Program-made: the position numbers and the translations under genes
Source of the DNA: Mycolicibacterium sp. CBMA 226
GTDB taxonomy: Bacteria > Actinomycetota > Actinomycetes > Mycobacteriales > Mycobacteriaceae
NCBI RefSeq assembly: GCF_009729075.1
Contig: NZ_VTGY01000025.1
Span: 212,640 to 276,639, forward strand
DNA: 64,000 nucleotides
Direction: 5' to 3'
Notes under the pieces: model-generated
What the model was told of the DNA's origin: nothing
Databases searched by the model: none
What the model saw: the letters and a program-made list of their open reading frames with translations, nothing else
Shown: piece after piece, positions 42,271 through 50,669 of the stretch
How the letters are laid out: the number at the start of each line of letters is the position of its first letter
Numbering within the stretch: the stretch's first letter is position 1

Positions 42271-44112
42271 ATCAGCAGTTTCGCCGACAAGACGTTCACT
42301 GCGCCGGCGCAGATTCGGAACTTCTGCATCATCGCCCATATCGACCACGGCAAGTCCACCCTGGCCGACCGCATGCTGCAGCTCACCGGCGTCGTCGACG
42401 ACCGGTCGATGCGCGCGCAGTACCTGGACCGCATGGACATCGAGCGCGAGCGCGGCATCACGATCAAGGCGCAGAACGTCCGTCTGCCGTGGAAGGTTGG
42501 CGACGAAGAGTTCGTCCTGCACCTGATCGACACCCCGGGCCACGTCGACTTCACCTACGAGGTGTCGCGCGCGCTGGAGGCCTGTGAGGGCGCCGTGCTG
42601 TTGGTCGACGCCGCGCAGGGCATCGAGGCGCAGACCCTGGCCAACCTCTATCTGGCGCTGGACCGCGGATTGACCATCATCCCGGTGCTCAACAAGATCG
42701 ACCTGCCGGCCGCCGACCCGGATCGCTACGCGGCCGAGATCGCGCACATCATCGGCTGCGAGCCGACGGACGTGCTGCGGGTGTCCGGCAAGACCGGCGC
42801 TGGCGTGACCGAGCTGCTCGACGAGGTGGTCCGGCTGGTCCCGGCGCCGACCGGCGACCCGGACGCCCCGACCCGCGCGATGATCTTCGACTCCGTTTAC
42901 GACATCTACCGCGGCGTGGTCACCTACGTCCGTGTGGTGGACGGCAAGATCGTGCCGCGCGAGAAGATCGCGATGATGTCCACGGGGGCCACCCACGAAC
43001 TGCTCGAGGTCGGCATCGTCTCGCCCGAGCCCAAGGCGTCGGAGGGGCTGGGCGTCGGCGAGGTGGGTTACCTCATCACCGGTGTGAAGGACGTCCGTCA
43101 GTCCAAGGTCGGTGACACCGTGACGACGGCCCGCAAGGGTGCCACCGAGGCGCTCACCGGGTACCGCGAACCCAAGCCGATGGTCTACTCGGGCCTGTAC
43201 CCGGTCGACGGCTCGGACTACCCGAACCTGCGCGAGGCGCTCGACAAGCTGCAACTCAACGACGCCGCGCTGACCTACGAGCCGGAAACCTCTGTGGCAC
43301 TTGGCTTCGGCTTCCGGTGCGGCTTCCTGGGCCTGCTCCACATGGAGATCACCCGCGAACGCCTGGAGCGGGAGTTCAACCTCGATCTCATCTCGACTTC
43401 GCCCAACGTGGTGTACCGGGTGGAGAAGGAAGACAACACCGAGCTGATCGTCACCAACCCGTCGATCTGGCCCGAGGGCAAGGTCCGTGCCGTCCACGAG
43501 CCGGTGGTGAAGACGACGGTCATCGCGCCCAGCGAGTTCATCGGCACCATCATGGAGCTGTGCCAGTCCCGCCGCGGCGAGCTGCAGGGCATGGATTACC
43601 TGTCGCCGGAACGCGTCGAATTGCGGTACATCATGCCACTCGGCGAGATCATCTTCGACTTCTTCGACTCGCTGAAGTCGCGCACCCGCGGTTACGCCTC
43701 GCTGGATTACGAAGAAGCCGGCGAGCAGGAAGCCGATCTGGTGAAGGTCGACATCCTGTTGCAGGGCGAGGCCGTCGACGCGTTCAGCGCCATCGTGCAC
43801 AAGGACGGCGCGTCGGCCTACGGCAACAAGATGACGACCAAGCTCAAGGAGCTCATCCCGCGTCAGCAGTTCGAGGTGCCGGTGCAGGCTGCCATCGGCT
43901 CGAGAATCATTGCCCGCGAGAACATCCGGGCCATCCGCAAGGATGTGCTCTCCAAGTGCTACGGCGGTGACATCACCCGTAAGCGCAAGCTGCTCGAGAA
44001 GCAGAAGGAGGGCAAGAAGCGCATGAAAACCATTGGCCGGGTTGAGGTTCCGCAGGAAGCCTTTGTCGCTGCGCTGTCCACCGACGCGGCGAGCGACAAG
44101 CCCAAGAAGTAG
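42271..44112 (+). CDS. lepA: elongation factor 4 (LepA), apparent ATC start codon
   Basis: A 613-residue translational GTPase that back-translocates or remodels stalled ribosomes. G1 is AHIDHGKST, G3 DTPGHVD, G4 NKID; the C-terminal LepA domain ends KRMKTIGRVEVPQEAF. The frame is open only from just after the TGA at 42235, and between there and the G1 loop it contains no ATG, GTG or TTG. The first ATG (42373) lies after the G1 loop and would give a dead protein. AGGAG at 42260-42264 is 6 bases from ATC 42271, so I place the start there; ATT 42265 is too close to the site. The protein from ATC has about 12 residues before the conserved core. Confidence 0.9.
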   Translation: MSSFADKTFTAPAQIRNFCIIAHIDHGKSTLADRMLQLTGVVDDRSMRAQYLDRMDIERERGITIKAQNVRLPWKVGDEEFVLHLIDTPGHVDFTYEVSRALEACEGAVLLVDAAQGIEAQTLANLYLALDRGLTIIPVLNKIDLPAADPDRYAAEIAHIIGCEPTDVLRVSGKTGAGVTELLDEVVRLVPAPTGDPDAPTRAMIFDSVYDIYRGVVTYVRVVDGKIVPREKIAMMSTGATHELLEVGIVSPEPKASEGLGVGEVGYLITGVKDVRQSKVGDTVTTARKGATEALTGYREPKPMVYSGLYPVDGSDYPNLREALDKLQLNDAALTYEPETSVALGFGFRCGFLGLLHMEITRERLEREFNLDLISTSPNVVYRVEKEDNTELIVTNPSIWPEGKVRAVHEPVVKTTVIAPSEFIGTIMELCQSRRGELQGMDYLSPERVELRYIMPLGEIIFDFFDSLKSRTRGYASLDYEEAGEQEADLVKVDILLQGEAVDAFSAIVHKDGASAYGNKMTTKLKELIPRQQFEVPVQAAIGSRIIARENIRAIRKDVLSKCYGGDITRKRKLLEKQKEGKKRMKTIGRVEVPQEAFVAALSTDAASDKPKK

Positions 44113-44113
44113 C

Positions 44114-44162
44114 GATTTGTGCACGATTTTCCGCGGTGGCCGCGGAAAATCGTGCACAAATC
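44114..44162. terminator. bidirectional hairpin after lepA, TTTGTGCACG family
   Basis: A perfect 23-base inverted repeat (44114-44136 and 44140-44162) with a TGG loop, between convergent lepA and the MDR oxidoreductase. The outer arm TTTGTGCACG and trailing AAATCACAA match the hairpin after holA. Confidence 0.85.
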
Positions 44163-44167
44163 ACAAG

Positions 44168-45082
44168 TCAGACGACGCGCAGCACGGCCTTTCCGGCGAC
44201 GCGGCGCCCCAACAACGCCTGGGCGGCGTCGGCGATGTTCTCCCACGAGTCCCGTAGTCCGATCTGCGGATCGATCTCGCAGTCGGCCAGCAGCGTCAGC
44301 AGGTAGTCCAGGTCGGCGCGAAACGGCGCCCGGACGGTGAAGGGCTCCAAGCGTTTCCGGTTCCCGATGCGCCGCTGCGCCTCGAAGTCGATCGTGGTGG
44401 GTTCGTTGGAGGCCATCCCGATGGACTGCACCGAGCCGCCGTCGGACACGAGACTGAAGGCCTGCGCCAACAGCTTTCCGCCGACGTTGTCGAGAACCCC
44501 GAACACCGGCTCGGTCACCATGTCGAGGCCGACCACCACTTCGGCGGCGCCCAATTCCTGCAGACCCTCGCCGCGGGGCGCGCTCCCGACGGCGGCCACC
44601 ACGTGGGCGCCGGCCCGCGCCGCCAGTTGCACCGCGAACCGCCCGACCCCGCCGGACGCCCCGGTGATCAAAACCCGTCGGCCGACGACGGGGCCGAGGG
44701 CACGCAGGGCTTGCAGTGCGGTGACTCCGGCCACCGGCAGCGCCGCGGCATCCTCGAACTCGACGAACTCGGGCAGCTCGGCCAGATTGTCGGTCGATAC
44801 GACGCGTCGCTCGGCCCAGCCGGCCTCGCCGGCGAATCCGACGACCCGGGCTCCCACCTGAGGTCCGGAGCCGTCGGCCGCGGCCTGTACCACCACGCCG
44901 GCGCTGTCCCAACCCGGGACTTCGCCCGGACGGCGCATCTGGTCGATGAAGTGGAGCTCACCGAAGTTCAGGGCAATCGCGTGCACCGCGATCACGGCCT
45001 GAGATTTCGTGGCCACGGGTTCGGCGACCTCGCCGAACCGGAGATTGGCGGGAGCGTCGGGGGCGTAGACGAGTGCGCGCAT
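44168..45082 (-). CDS. MDR superfamily oxidoreductase (quinone reductase-like)
   Basis: A 304-residue medium-chain dehydrogenase/reductase. The NADPH motif is VLITGASGGVGRFAVQLAARAG, and there is no structural zinc Cys cluster, so it belongs to the zinc-independent quinone oxidoreductase / enoyl reductase class. The start at ATG 45082 (MRALVYAP) is the family norm; the longer frame has no support. A cluster of ATTCCCG repeats lies 22-46 bases upstream. The role is probably reduction of a quinone or alpha,beta-unsaturated carbonyl. Confidence 0.9.
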   Translation of the reverse strand: MRALVYAPDAPANLRFGEVAEPVATKSQAVIAVHAIALNFGELHFIDQMRRPGEVPGWDSAGVVVQAAADGSGPQVGARVVGFAGEAGWAERRVVSTDNLAELPEFVEFEDAAALPVAGVTALQALRALGPVVGRRVLITGASGGVGRFAVQLAARAGAHVVAAVGSAPRGEGLQELGAAEVVVGLDMVTEPVFGVLDNVGGKLLAQAFSLVSDGGSVQSIGMASNEPTTIDFEAQRRIGNRKRLEPFTVRAPFRADLDYLLTLLADCEIDPQIGLRDSWENIADAAQALLGRRVAGKAVLRVV

Positions 45083-45104
45083 AAACGAGCCAACCCTGGA
45101 CGTT

Positions 45105-45128
45105 ATTCCCGTATTCCCGATATTCGGG
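45105..45128. promoter_or_regulatory. ATTCCCG direct and inverted repeats, candidate operator
   Basis: ATTCCCG occurs at 45105 and 45113 (8-base phase), and the second copy forms a palindrome CCCGATATTCGGG (45116-45128). The site is between the divergent MDR oxidoreductase and the LLM monooxygenase operon, 22 bases from the former and about 148 from the latter. Confidence 0.45.
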
Positions 45129-45262
45129 CACGGTGACGCCGATGGTCGTGTCCTCGAGGTCAAACCCCGTTGCGCGGCAACAAAAGACGACACATCGGCC
45201 CGGCGGGTTGTTCCCATTGCATCGTTCTGAGTGCAACGCTATCTACTCGGCGCGTCGCGACC

Positions 45263-45268
45263 TAACTT
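45263..45268 (+). promoter_or_regulatory. -10 box of the leaderless organosulfur operon promoter
   Basis: TAACTT ends 7 bases before the GTG start of the first monooxygenase gene. There is no ribosome-binding site there. Because the transcript would begin at the start codon, this operon cannot use the upstream-ORF attenuation seen at the other sulfur genes. Confidence 0.5.
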
Positions 45269-45275
45269 GCTCGGT

Positions 45276-46598
45276 GTGTCGAAAGAACTTCACCTTCTCG
45301 CCTTCGGCAACACCCGATCCGCCGGACCGTGGCGGCACCCGGATGCGGACAACAGCACCGCCGGTGTACGTCGCCGGCTCATCAAGCACGCGCAGCTGGC
45401 GGAAGCGGGCACCTTCGACGCGCTGTTCTTCGCAGACGGGCTGAATTACGGGCCACCGGCTACGTGGGCGTACAAGATTCCCGAGGATTTCGAACCCTTG
45501 ACCGCGACGGCCGCGCTGTCGTCGGTGACCGACCGCATCGGTTTGGTGGTCACCGGCTCGGCGACGCTGCAGCATCCCTTCCACCTTGCGCGGCAACTGC
45601 TTTCGCTTGATCACCTCAGTGGTGGGCGGGCCGGCTGGAATCTGGTGACCAGCTTTGCCCGGGCGGCCGCAGACAATTTCAGCGCCAGGGGCGTCGTCGA
45701 TCACGACGAACGCTACGCGATCGCCGAGGAGGCGCTCGACGTGGTTCGGAAGCTCTGGGATGGCTGGGGCGAGGACACGATCATCGAGGATCGCGCCGCG
45801 GGAGTGTTCCACGACGTCAACAAGATTCGCCCCGCAGATCATCACGGCAAGTACTTCGACGTGACGGGCCCGCTGGGCGCCTCCCGCTCCGCGCAGGGCC
45901 AGCCCGTCATCTTCCAGGCCGGAGCTTCAGCTACCGGAAGGACTTTCGCCGCCAAACACGCTGAGGTCATCTTCACGAGCCACGGCAACCGTGGCCGGGC
46001 GCAAGAGTTCTACCGCCAGATTCATCAGGAGGCGCGGCGTCTCGGACGAGGTACCCCACCGCTGATCACCCCGTCGTTCCGCTACGTCATCGGCTCGACC
46101 GACGACGAGGCGCGCCGCGCCGAACGTGACGAGTACGACTACTTCAGCCCCGAATATCAGGCCGCGTGGTTGCTCGAAGTCGAAGTCGACGTCACCGGCG
46201 CGGACCTCGACGGGCCGGTACCCGCCTCGGCATTTCCCGATTCGACGGAGACCCACCAGACGGCGCTGGCCGGATACCGCGCGTTGGCCGCGGAAAGCCC
46301 GACGGTGCGGGACTTCCTGTATCGCACCGTCAACGGCTGGGGCGCAGGCGTGGTCGGCACCCCGGAACAGATCGCCGATGAGATCGAAGAATGGTTGACC
46401 GAAGGCGCCGCAGACGGTTTCGTCCTTCGTGATTCGGGATTGCCCGGTCAGGCCGAGTTGTTCGTCGATCAGGTGGTGCCGGTGCTGCGCAAGCGCGGCC
46501 TGTTTCGCCACGAATACGCGGGTACGACGCTGCGATCTCACCTCGGCCTGGAAAGTCCGACTCGTTCGCCGTCCGATCACTCGTCGGAGGCCCGGTGA
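45276..46598 (+). CDS. LLM class flavin-dependent monooxygenase (NtaA/SnaA/DszA family), first copy
   Basis: A 440-residue FMN-dependent, flavin-reductase-fed monooxygenase of the nitrilotriacetate / DBT-sulfone type. Family features are WRHPDADNS near the start, SLDHLSGGRAGWNLVTS (about residue 115) and HHGKYFDVTGP. These enzymes cleave C-N or C-S bonds next to an oxidised heteroatom. I use GTG 45276. The protein contains no Cys at all. It is the first gene of a five-gene operon with overlapping ends, and a second LLM monooxygenase follows directly (4-base overlap). Confidence 0.93.
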   Translation: MSKELHLLAFGNTRSAGPWRHPDADNSTAGVRRRLIKHAQLAEAGTFDALFFADGLNYGPPATWAYKIPEDFEPLTATAALSSVTDRIGLVVTGSATLQHPFHLARQLLSLDHLSGGRAGWNLVTSFARAAADNFSARGVVDHDERYAIAEEALDVVRKLWDGWGEDTIIEDRAAGVFHDVNKIRPADHHGKYFDVTGPLGASRSAQGQPVIFQAGASATGRTFAAKHAEVIFTSHGNRGRAQEFYRQIHQEARRLGRGTPPLITPSFRYVIGSTDDEARRAERDEYDYFSPEYQAAWLLEVEVDVTGADLDGPVPASAFPDSTETHQTALAGYRALAAESPTVRDFLYRTVNGWGAGVVGTPEQIADEIEEWLTEGAADGFVLRDSGLPGQAELFVDQVVPVLRKRGLFRHEYAGTTLRSHLGLESPTRSPSDHSSEAR

Positions 46599-47974
46599 CG
46601 CAGCCATTCATCCTGGCCGGCTTCACCATGTCGACGGTGTCGCACGGCAATTTCGGTATGTGGCGGCACCCGCAGGATCAGACGTCGCGGTACACCGACC
46701 TTCGGTACTGGGTGGAACTCGCACAACTGTTGGACGCTGGTGGTTTCGACCTGCTCTTCATCGCGGATGCGGTCGGCCAGCTCGATGTCTTCGGCGGCAG
46801 TGCCGAGGCGGCCCTGACCGGCGCGGTACAGACGCCGGTGACCGATCCCTTGCTCGCCGTGTCGGCGATGGCGGCCGCCACGGAGCATCTCGGGTTCGGC
46901 ATCACCGTGTCCACCACCTATGAGAGTCCATATCTGCTGGCGCGCAAGTTCAGTACGCTCGACCACCTCACCGGTGGACGGATCGGGTGGAACATCGTCA
47001 CTTCGCTGCTGGACAGCGCCGCCCGCAACATCATCGGACGCGACCGGCAGATCCCGCACGATGAGCGGTACGCGATGGCTCAGGAATTCCTCGAGGTCAC
47101 CTACAAGCTGTGGGAAGGGTCCTGGGAGCCCGGAGCGGTGCTGCGTGACCCGGACCGCGGCGTCTACACCGACGCCGGCAAGGTCCACCCGATCGGGCAC
47201 CAGGGCCGCTACTTCAGTGTGCCGGGGGCGCATCTGGTCGAGCCGTCCCCGCAACGGACCCCCGTGTTGTTCCAGGCTGGAACATCGCCGGCGGGAAGGG
47301 AATTCGCGGCCCGCAACGCCGAGTTGGTGTTCGCCAGCGACCCCAGGCCGGATGTGTTGCGCGCCAATATCGCCGATATCCGCCGCCGCGCAGTGCAATA
47401 CGGGCGACGTCCAGACGCCATCAAGTTTCTGACCTCGATCGAGGTCGTCACTGACAGCACCGACGCCGCCGCCCGGGCGAAGGCCGACGAGTTGGCGGGT
47501 TATCACGATCTGGAAGCCGGTCTGGTGCTGCTGTCGGCATTGTCGGGTGTCGACTGGTCTGACTACGGAGTGGACCGGCCGATCGAACAGTTCGACACCG
47601 ACGCAAGTCGGTCGATCCTGGCCGCGGTAGCCGATCCCGATGTCCGCCAACGTCTTACCCTGCGTGACTACGCCGGTGGCCTCGGCGGCTTCGGCGGCGA
47701 ACTGTTCGTCGGCTCGGGCCGCAGCGTCGCCGACGACCTGGAGCGCTACGCGGACCACACCGGCGTCGACGGCTTCAACATCGCCTATCACATAACACCG
47801 GGCAGCTTCGCCGATGTCGCCAAATACCTGATCCCGGAACTGCGCACACGCGGACGGGCGCGCGAAGCCGGTCATTCGGGGACGTTGCGGCAGCAGATCT
47901 TCGGCGGTTCGGCTCTACTGCCCGACGATCATCCGGGTGCCGCGTTTCGGCACCAAAGAATCCCGTCGATTTGA
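46595..47974 (+). CDS. LLM class flavin-dependent monooxygenase (NtaA/SnaA/DszA family), second copy
   Basis: A 459-residue homolog of the preceding gene, with LDHLTGGRIGWNIVTS and HPIGHQGRYFSVPGAH. The two are only distantly similar outside the family motifs, so they probably act on different steps or substrates, as in B. subtilis where two NtaA-type enzymes (CmoO, CmoJ) work in S-alkylcysteine salvage. Its GTG overlaps the previous stop by 4 bases. Like its neighbours it contains no Cys. The gap to the permease gene is about 110 bases, the largest in the operon. Confidence 0.93.
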   Translation: MTQPFILAGFTMSTVSHGNFGMWRHPQDQTSRYTDLRYWVELAQLLDAGGFDLLFIADAVGQLDVFGGSAEAALTGAVQTPVTDPLLAVSAMAAATEHLGFGITVSTTYESPYLLARKFSTLDHLTGGRIGWNIVTSLLDSAARNIIGRDRQIPHDERYAMAQEFLEVTYKLWEGSWEPGAVLRDPDRGVYTDAGKVHPIGHQGRYFSVPGAHLVEPSPQRTPVLFQAGTSPAGREFAARNAELVFASDPRPDVLRANIADIRRRAVQYGRRPDAIKFLTSIEVVTDSTDAAARAKADELAGYHDLEAGLVLLSALSGVDWSDYGVDRPIEQFDTDASRSILAAVADPDVRQRLTLRDYAGGLGGFGGELFVGSGRSVADDLERYADHTGVDGFNIAYHITPGSFADVAKYLIPELRTRGRAREAGHSGTLRQQIFGGSALLPDDHPGAAFRHQRIPSI

Positions 47975-48084
47975 TCGCTGCCGCATCTGGTGCTGATCAG
48001 GCAAGGTGAACAACAGCAAATCATCCGGTAAAGAACTGTGCGGCAAGGCATTACGCGATGCGCACGGTGGAAAGGCAGGTGCCC

Positions 48085-49677
48085 GTGTCCGCACCGAATC
48101 GCGTAGAACTTGCCGGTCGCACGCTGGCTTCCGCGCAAGGCCATGGGCTGCAGGGCGATGCGCTGGGATTCTGGGGGGTCTTCGCACAGGGCCTGGCGGC
48201 CGCCGCGCCCAGCGTCGCGCTCGCATCTGTGCCCTTCGCGTTGTTCGTGGCCGCCGGTAGTGGGGCGACTTGGGCAGTGCTCGTCGGTCTGGGTATCACG
48301 GTGCTGATCGCCACCACGATCAGCTTCCAGGCCAGACGCACCGTGTCGTCCGGCTCACTCGGCACCTATACCGGTAATGGGCTCGGACCAGGGTTCGCCT
48401 ACACAGCCGGTTTCAGCCTGTTGATCGGCTACATCGGTTTCGCCACCACGGGAACCCTCGGTGGTGTCGTCTACCTCGACTCGTTCCTGGATTCCATCGG
48501 ATTGGGTTCGCAGGCAACATGGTTCCGTCTCCTGCTGGTGGTGGTCATCGTCGGCGTGGCGACCTATCTGCCGTTCCGTGGTGCGTCCATCGCTGCCAAG
48601 TACGAGCTGGTTTTCGAACTGATCGCCATCGCGTCGATTCTGGTGATCATCGTCGCCGCGTATCTCGGATATGGATTCCGCGTCGACTGGGATCAGTGGA
48701 ACCCGGCGCACCTGGGCAGCAGTTCCACCTTCATCGCCGCGGTGTCCGCCGTCGGTTCGTACGCGGGCTTCGAGAGCGTTGCCTCCCTGGGCGCGGAAGC
48801 CAAAGACGCACACCGCAATATCGCCCGATCCCTGCTGCGCGTGGTGCTGCTGCTGGGCGTGCTCTATGTCGTGTCGACGTACCCGCAGATCCTGCTCTTC
48901 AACTCCATCGACGGTGACAAGGCGATCCTGCCGCAGCTCGCGGACTCCACCGGCGTGCATTGGGTGAACCAGGTTGTCAGCGGAACCGTCGCGATCGCAT
49001 TCATCGTGTTCGTCACCGCGGTGACGACCGCCGCGGCGCGGTCGCTGTTCACTTTCGCCCATGAAGGGGCGTTGCCCGCGGCGTTGACCAAGGTGCATCC
49101 CAAATACCAGACGCCGTGGGTCGGCATCGCCTTCATCGGCGTGCTGTCCTTCGTCTTCTCCGTTGCGGCGACCGTGAGCTCGGCCGGCCGTGTGGTGTTC
49201 GACGTCTACGGCGGTTACGTGTCCAACTGGGGGTTCCTGATCAGCTATCTGCTGGTCGTCGTCGCAACGCCGATCTGGCTGTACAAGATTCGGGCGCTGA
49301 CGCCACTGCGATTGATCGTCTCGGCGGCCGCGACGCTGGCCATCGGGTACGTCATTTTCAGCAACTTCTACCCAGCGCCCAAGTTCCCGTTCAACATCCT
49401 GCCGCTGATCTACGGGGGCATCCTGCTGGCCGGGCTGGCCTGGTACTGGTATCTCAAGCGTTCCAAGCCAGAGGTCGCGCGCCGGATCGGCAGCATCCAG
49501 ACCCTGTCCGAATCCGAGCAGCAGCGGCTCGTCGACGCAGGCATCCTCGAAGTGCTCGATCACCGGGTCCAACAGCCGAGTGTCGATGAGCCGAGCGTCG
49601 ATCAGGCAAGTGTCGATGAGGCGAGTGCCGATGAGGACACTGAGCCGCAGCGAGACAAGGAACCGGTCGCACCATGA
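48085..49677 (+). CDS. APC family amino acid permease
   Basis: A 530-residue permease with about 12 hydrophobic segments, of the amino acid-polyamine-organocation superfamily (for example GLGITVLIATTISF and AAARSLFTFAHEGALPAALT). The C-terminal tail (about 70 residues) is hydrophilic and contains a 5-residue motif repeated four times (P/A-S-V-D-E/Q). I use GTG 48085, preceded by AAAGGCAGG; ATG 48058 is possible. It contains no Cys. It overlaps the GNAT gene by 4 bases. It probably imports the amino-acid-like substrate of the operon, such as an S-substituted cysteine. Confidence 0.9.
   Translation: MSAPNRVELAGRTLASAQGHGLQGDALGFWGVFAQGLAAAAPSVALASVPFALFVAAGSGATWAVLVGLGITVLIATTISFQARRTVSSGSLGTYTGNGLGPGFAYTAGFSLLIGYIGFATTGTLGGVVYLDSFLDSIGLGSQATWFRLLLVVVIVGVATYLPFRGASIAAKYELVFELIAIASILVIIVAAYLGYGFRVDWDQWNPAHLGSSSTFIAAVSAVGSYAGFESVASLGAEAKDAHRNIARSLLRVVLLLGVLYVVSTYPQILLFNSIDGDKAILPQLADSTGVHWVNQVVSGTVAIAFIVFVTAVTTAAARSLFTFAHEGALPAALTKVHPKYQTPWVGIAFIGVLSFVFSVAATVSSAGRVVFDVYGGYVSNWGFLISYLLVVVATPIWLYKIRALTPLRLIVSAAATLAIGYVIFSNFYPAPKFPFNILPLIYGGILLAGLAWYWYLKRSKPEVARRIGSIQTLSESEQQRLVDAGILEVLDHRVQQPSVDEPSVDQASVDEASADEDTEPQRDKEPVAP
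49576..49635 (+). repeat. four tandem 15-bp coding repeats in the permease tail
   Basis: Four copies of a 15-base unit (consensus CCGAGTGTCGATGAG), with a few changes each, encode PSVDE PSVDQ ASVDE ASADE near the C terminus of the permease. Confidence 0.9.
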
Positions 49678-50669
49678 CACTGGCAGCAGAACGTGGCGTC
49701 ACAAGCTGGACCGTGACGCCGGCGACGCCGACCGATCATCCGCTGATCGCCGATTTCCTGGCCACCACCACCGGCATCGCCGGACGGAAGTTCGCGGCCG
49801 ACTCCCGCGATGTCGCAGAGCAATTCGACGACACTCTTCCCGGGGCGCTGGTGGTGGTGCGCGATGACGCGCGCCGGGTACGGGGCTACGCGGCGCTGCA
49901 CGAGCCGCACGGGCTGGCACCGGAGTTCCTGGCCGACTTCGTCTTCGACCCGGCCGTCGCCCGACCCATCATCGACGACACCGTTGCGGCGGTGGTGGCC
50001 AGGTTCGAACGGGAAGCCGCTGCCGTACCGAAAGCATTCCTGCGCAGCTTCATCGGGCCCACGCAGCAGACCGCGCTCGACGCCTTGATCCGGCTCGGTG
50101 CCACCGAGGAAGGCCGGTTCATCCGGACCCGCAAGCCACTCGATGCCGAAGACGTCGAGGACCTCCGGGCTCTGACGTTACCCGGGCTCACGTTGTTGAG
50201 CTGGCCGGAAGTGATCGAGCGAGCCCTGACCGAGCAGGTACGCACGCTGCAGTTCGACACGTTCCTCGAACACTTCGGCAACATGTCCAAGACCCCGGAG
50301 AGCTTTGCCCACCACATCGAGAGCCGTTCTTTCGCACCGGATTTCAGTAACGCGGTGGTCGACGAAGGGGGCGAGGTGGTCGGGTACGTGCTGGGTTCGA
50401 CCTACACCCATCTGACCGGCGGCGGTGAGGAGCGCAGCGCGCACACCGATTACATCGGCGTACGCGCAGATCAACGCAAGCGGGGTATCGGTGAGTTCCT
50501 GCTGCGCAAGATCTGGCTCGCGGCGGTGCGGCGCGGTCTGTCGATCGCGTCACTGGGCACCGACATCAACAACGCGAGCAAGGCGCATCTGCTGTATGCG
50601 CGACTGGGATATGTCGCGGTCGAACACCAGTCCGCGTACCGCATCGACGCCGGAGGGGGCGCCAAATGA
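49674..50669 (+). CDS. GNAT family N-acetyltransferase with two GNAT-like halves
   Basis: A 331-residue protein built of two GNAT-like halves, as in mycothiol synthase. The C-terminal half is the active one: motif A is GVRADQRKRGIGEFLLRKIW, followed by NNASKAHLLYARLGY. The N-terminal half lacks a clear acetyl-CoA motif. It overlaps both neighbours by 4 bases (ATGA) and contains no Cys. Next to monooxygenases and a permease it could N-acetylate an S-alkylcysteine, as SnaA does in B. subtilis, to protect or prime it for oxidation. Confidence 0.88.
   Translation: MTLAAERGVTSWTVTPATPTDHPLIADFLATTTGIAGRKFAADSRDVAEQFDDTLPGALVVVRDDARRVRGYAALHEPHGLAPEFLADFVFDPAVARPIIDDTVAAVVARFEREAAAVPKAFLRSFIGPTQQTALDALIRLGATEEGRFIRTRKPLDAEDVEDLRALTLPGLTLLSWPEVIERALTEQVRTLQFDTFLEHFGNMSKTPESFAHHIESRSFAPDFSNAVVDEGGEVVGYVLGSTYTHLTGGGEERSAHTDYIGVRADQRKRGIGEFLLRKIWLAAVRRGLSIASLGTDINNASKAHLLYARLGYVAVEHQSAYRIDAGGGAK

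Noticed and set aside
42373..44112. lepA starting at the first in-frame ATG (42373)
   Set aside because: This would delete the GTPase P-loop AHIDHGKST, which is encoded just upstream in the same open frame.
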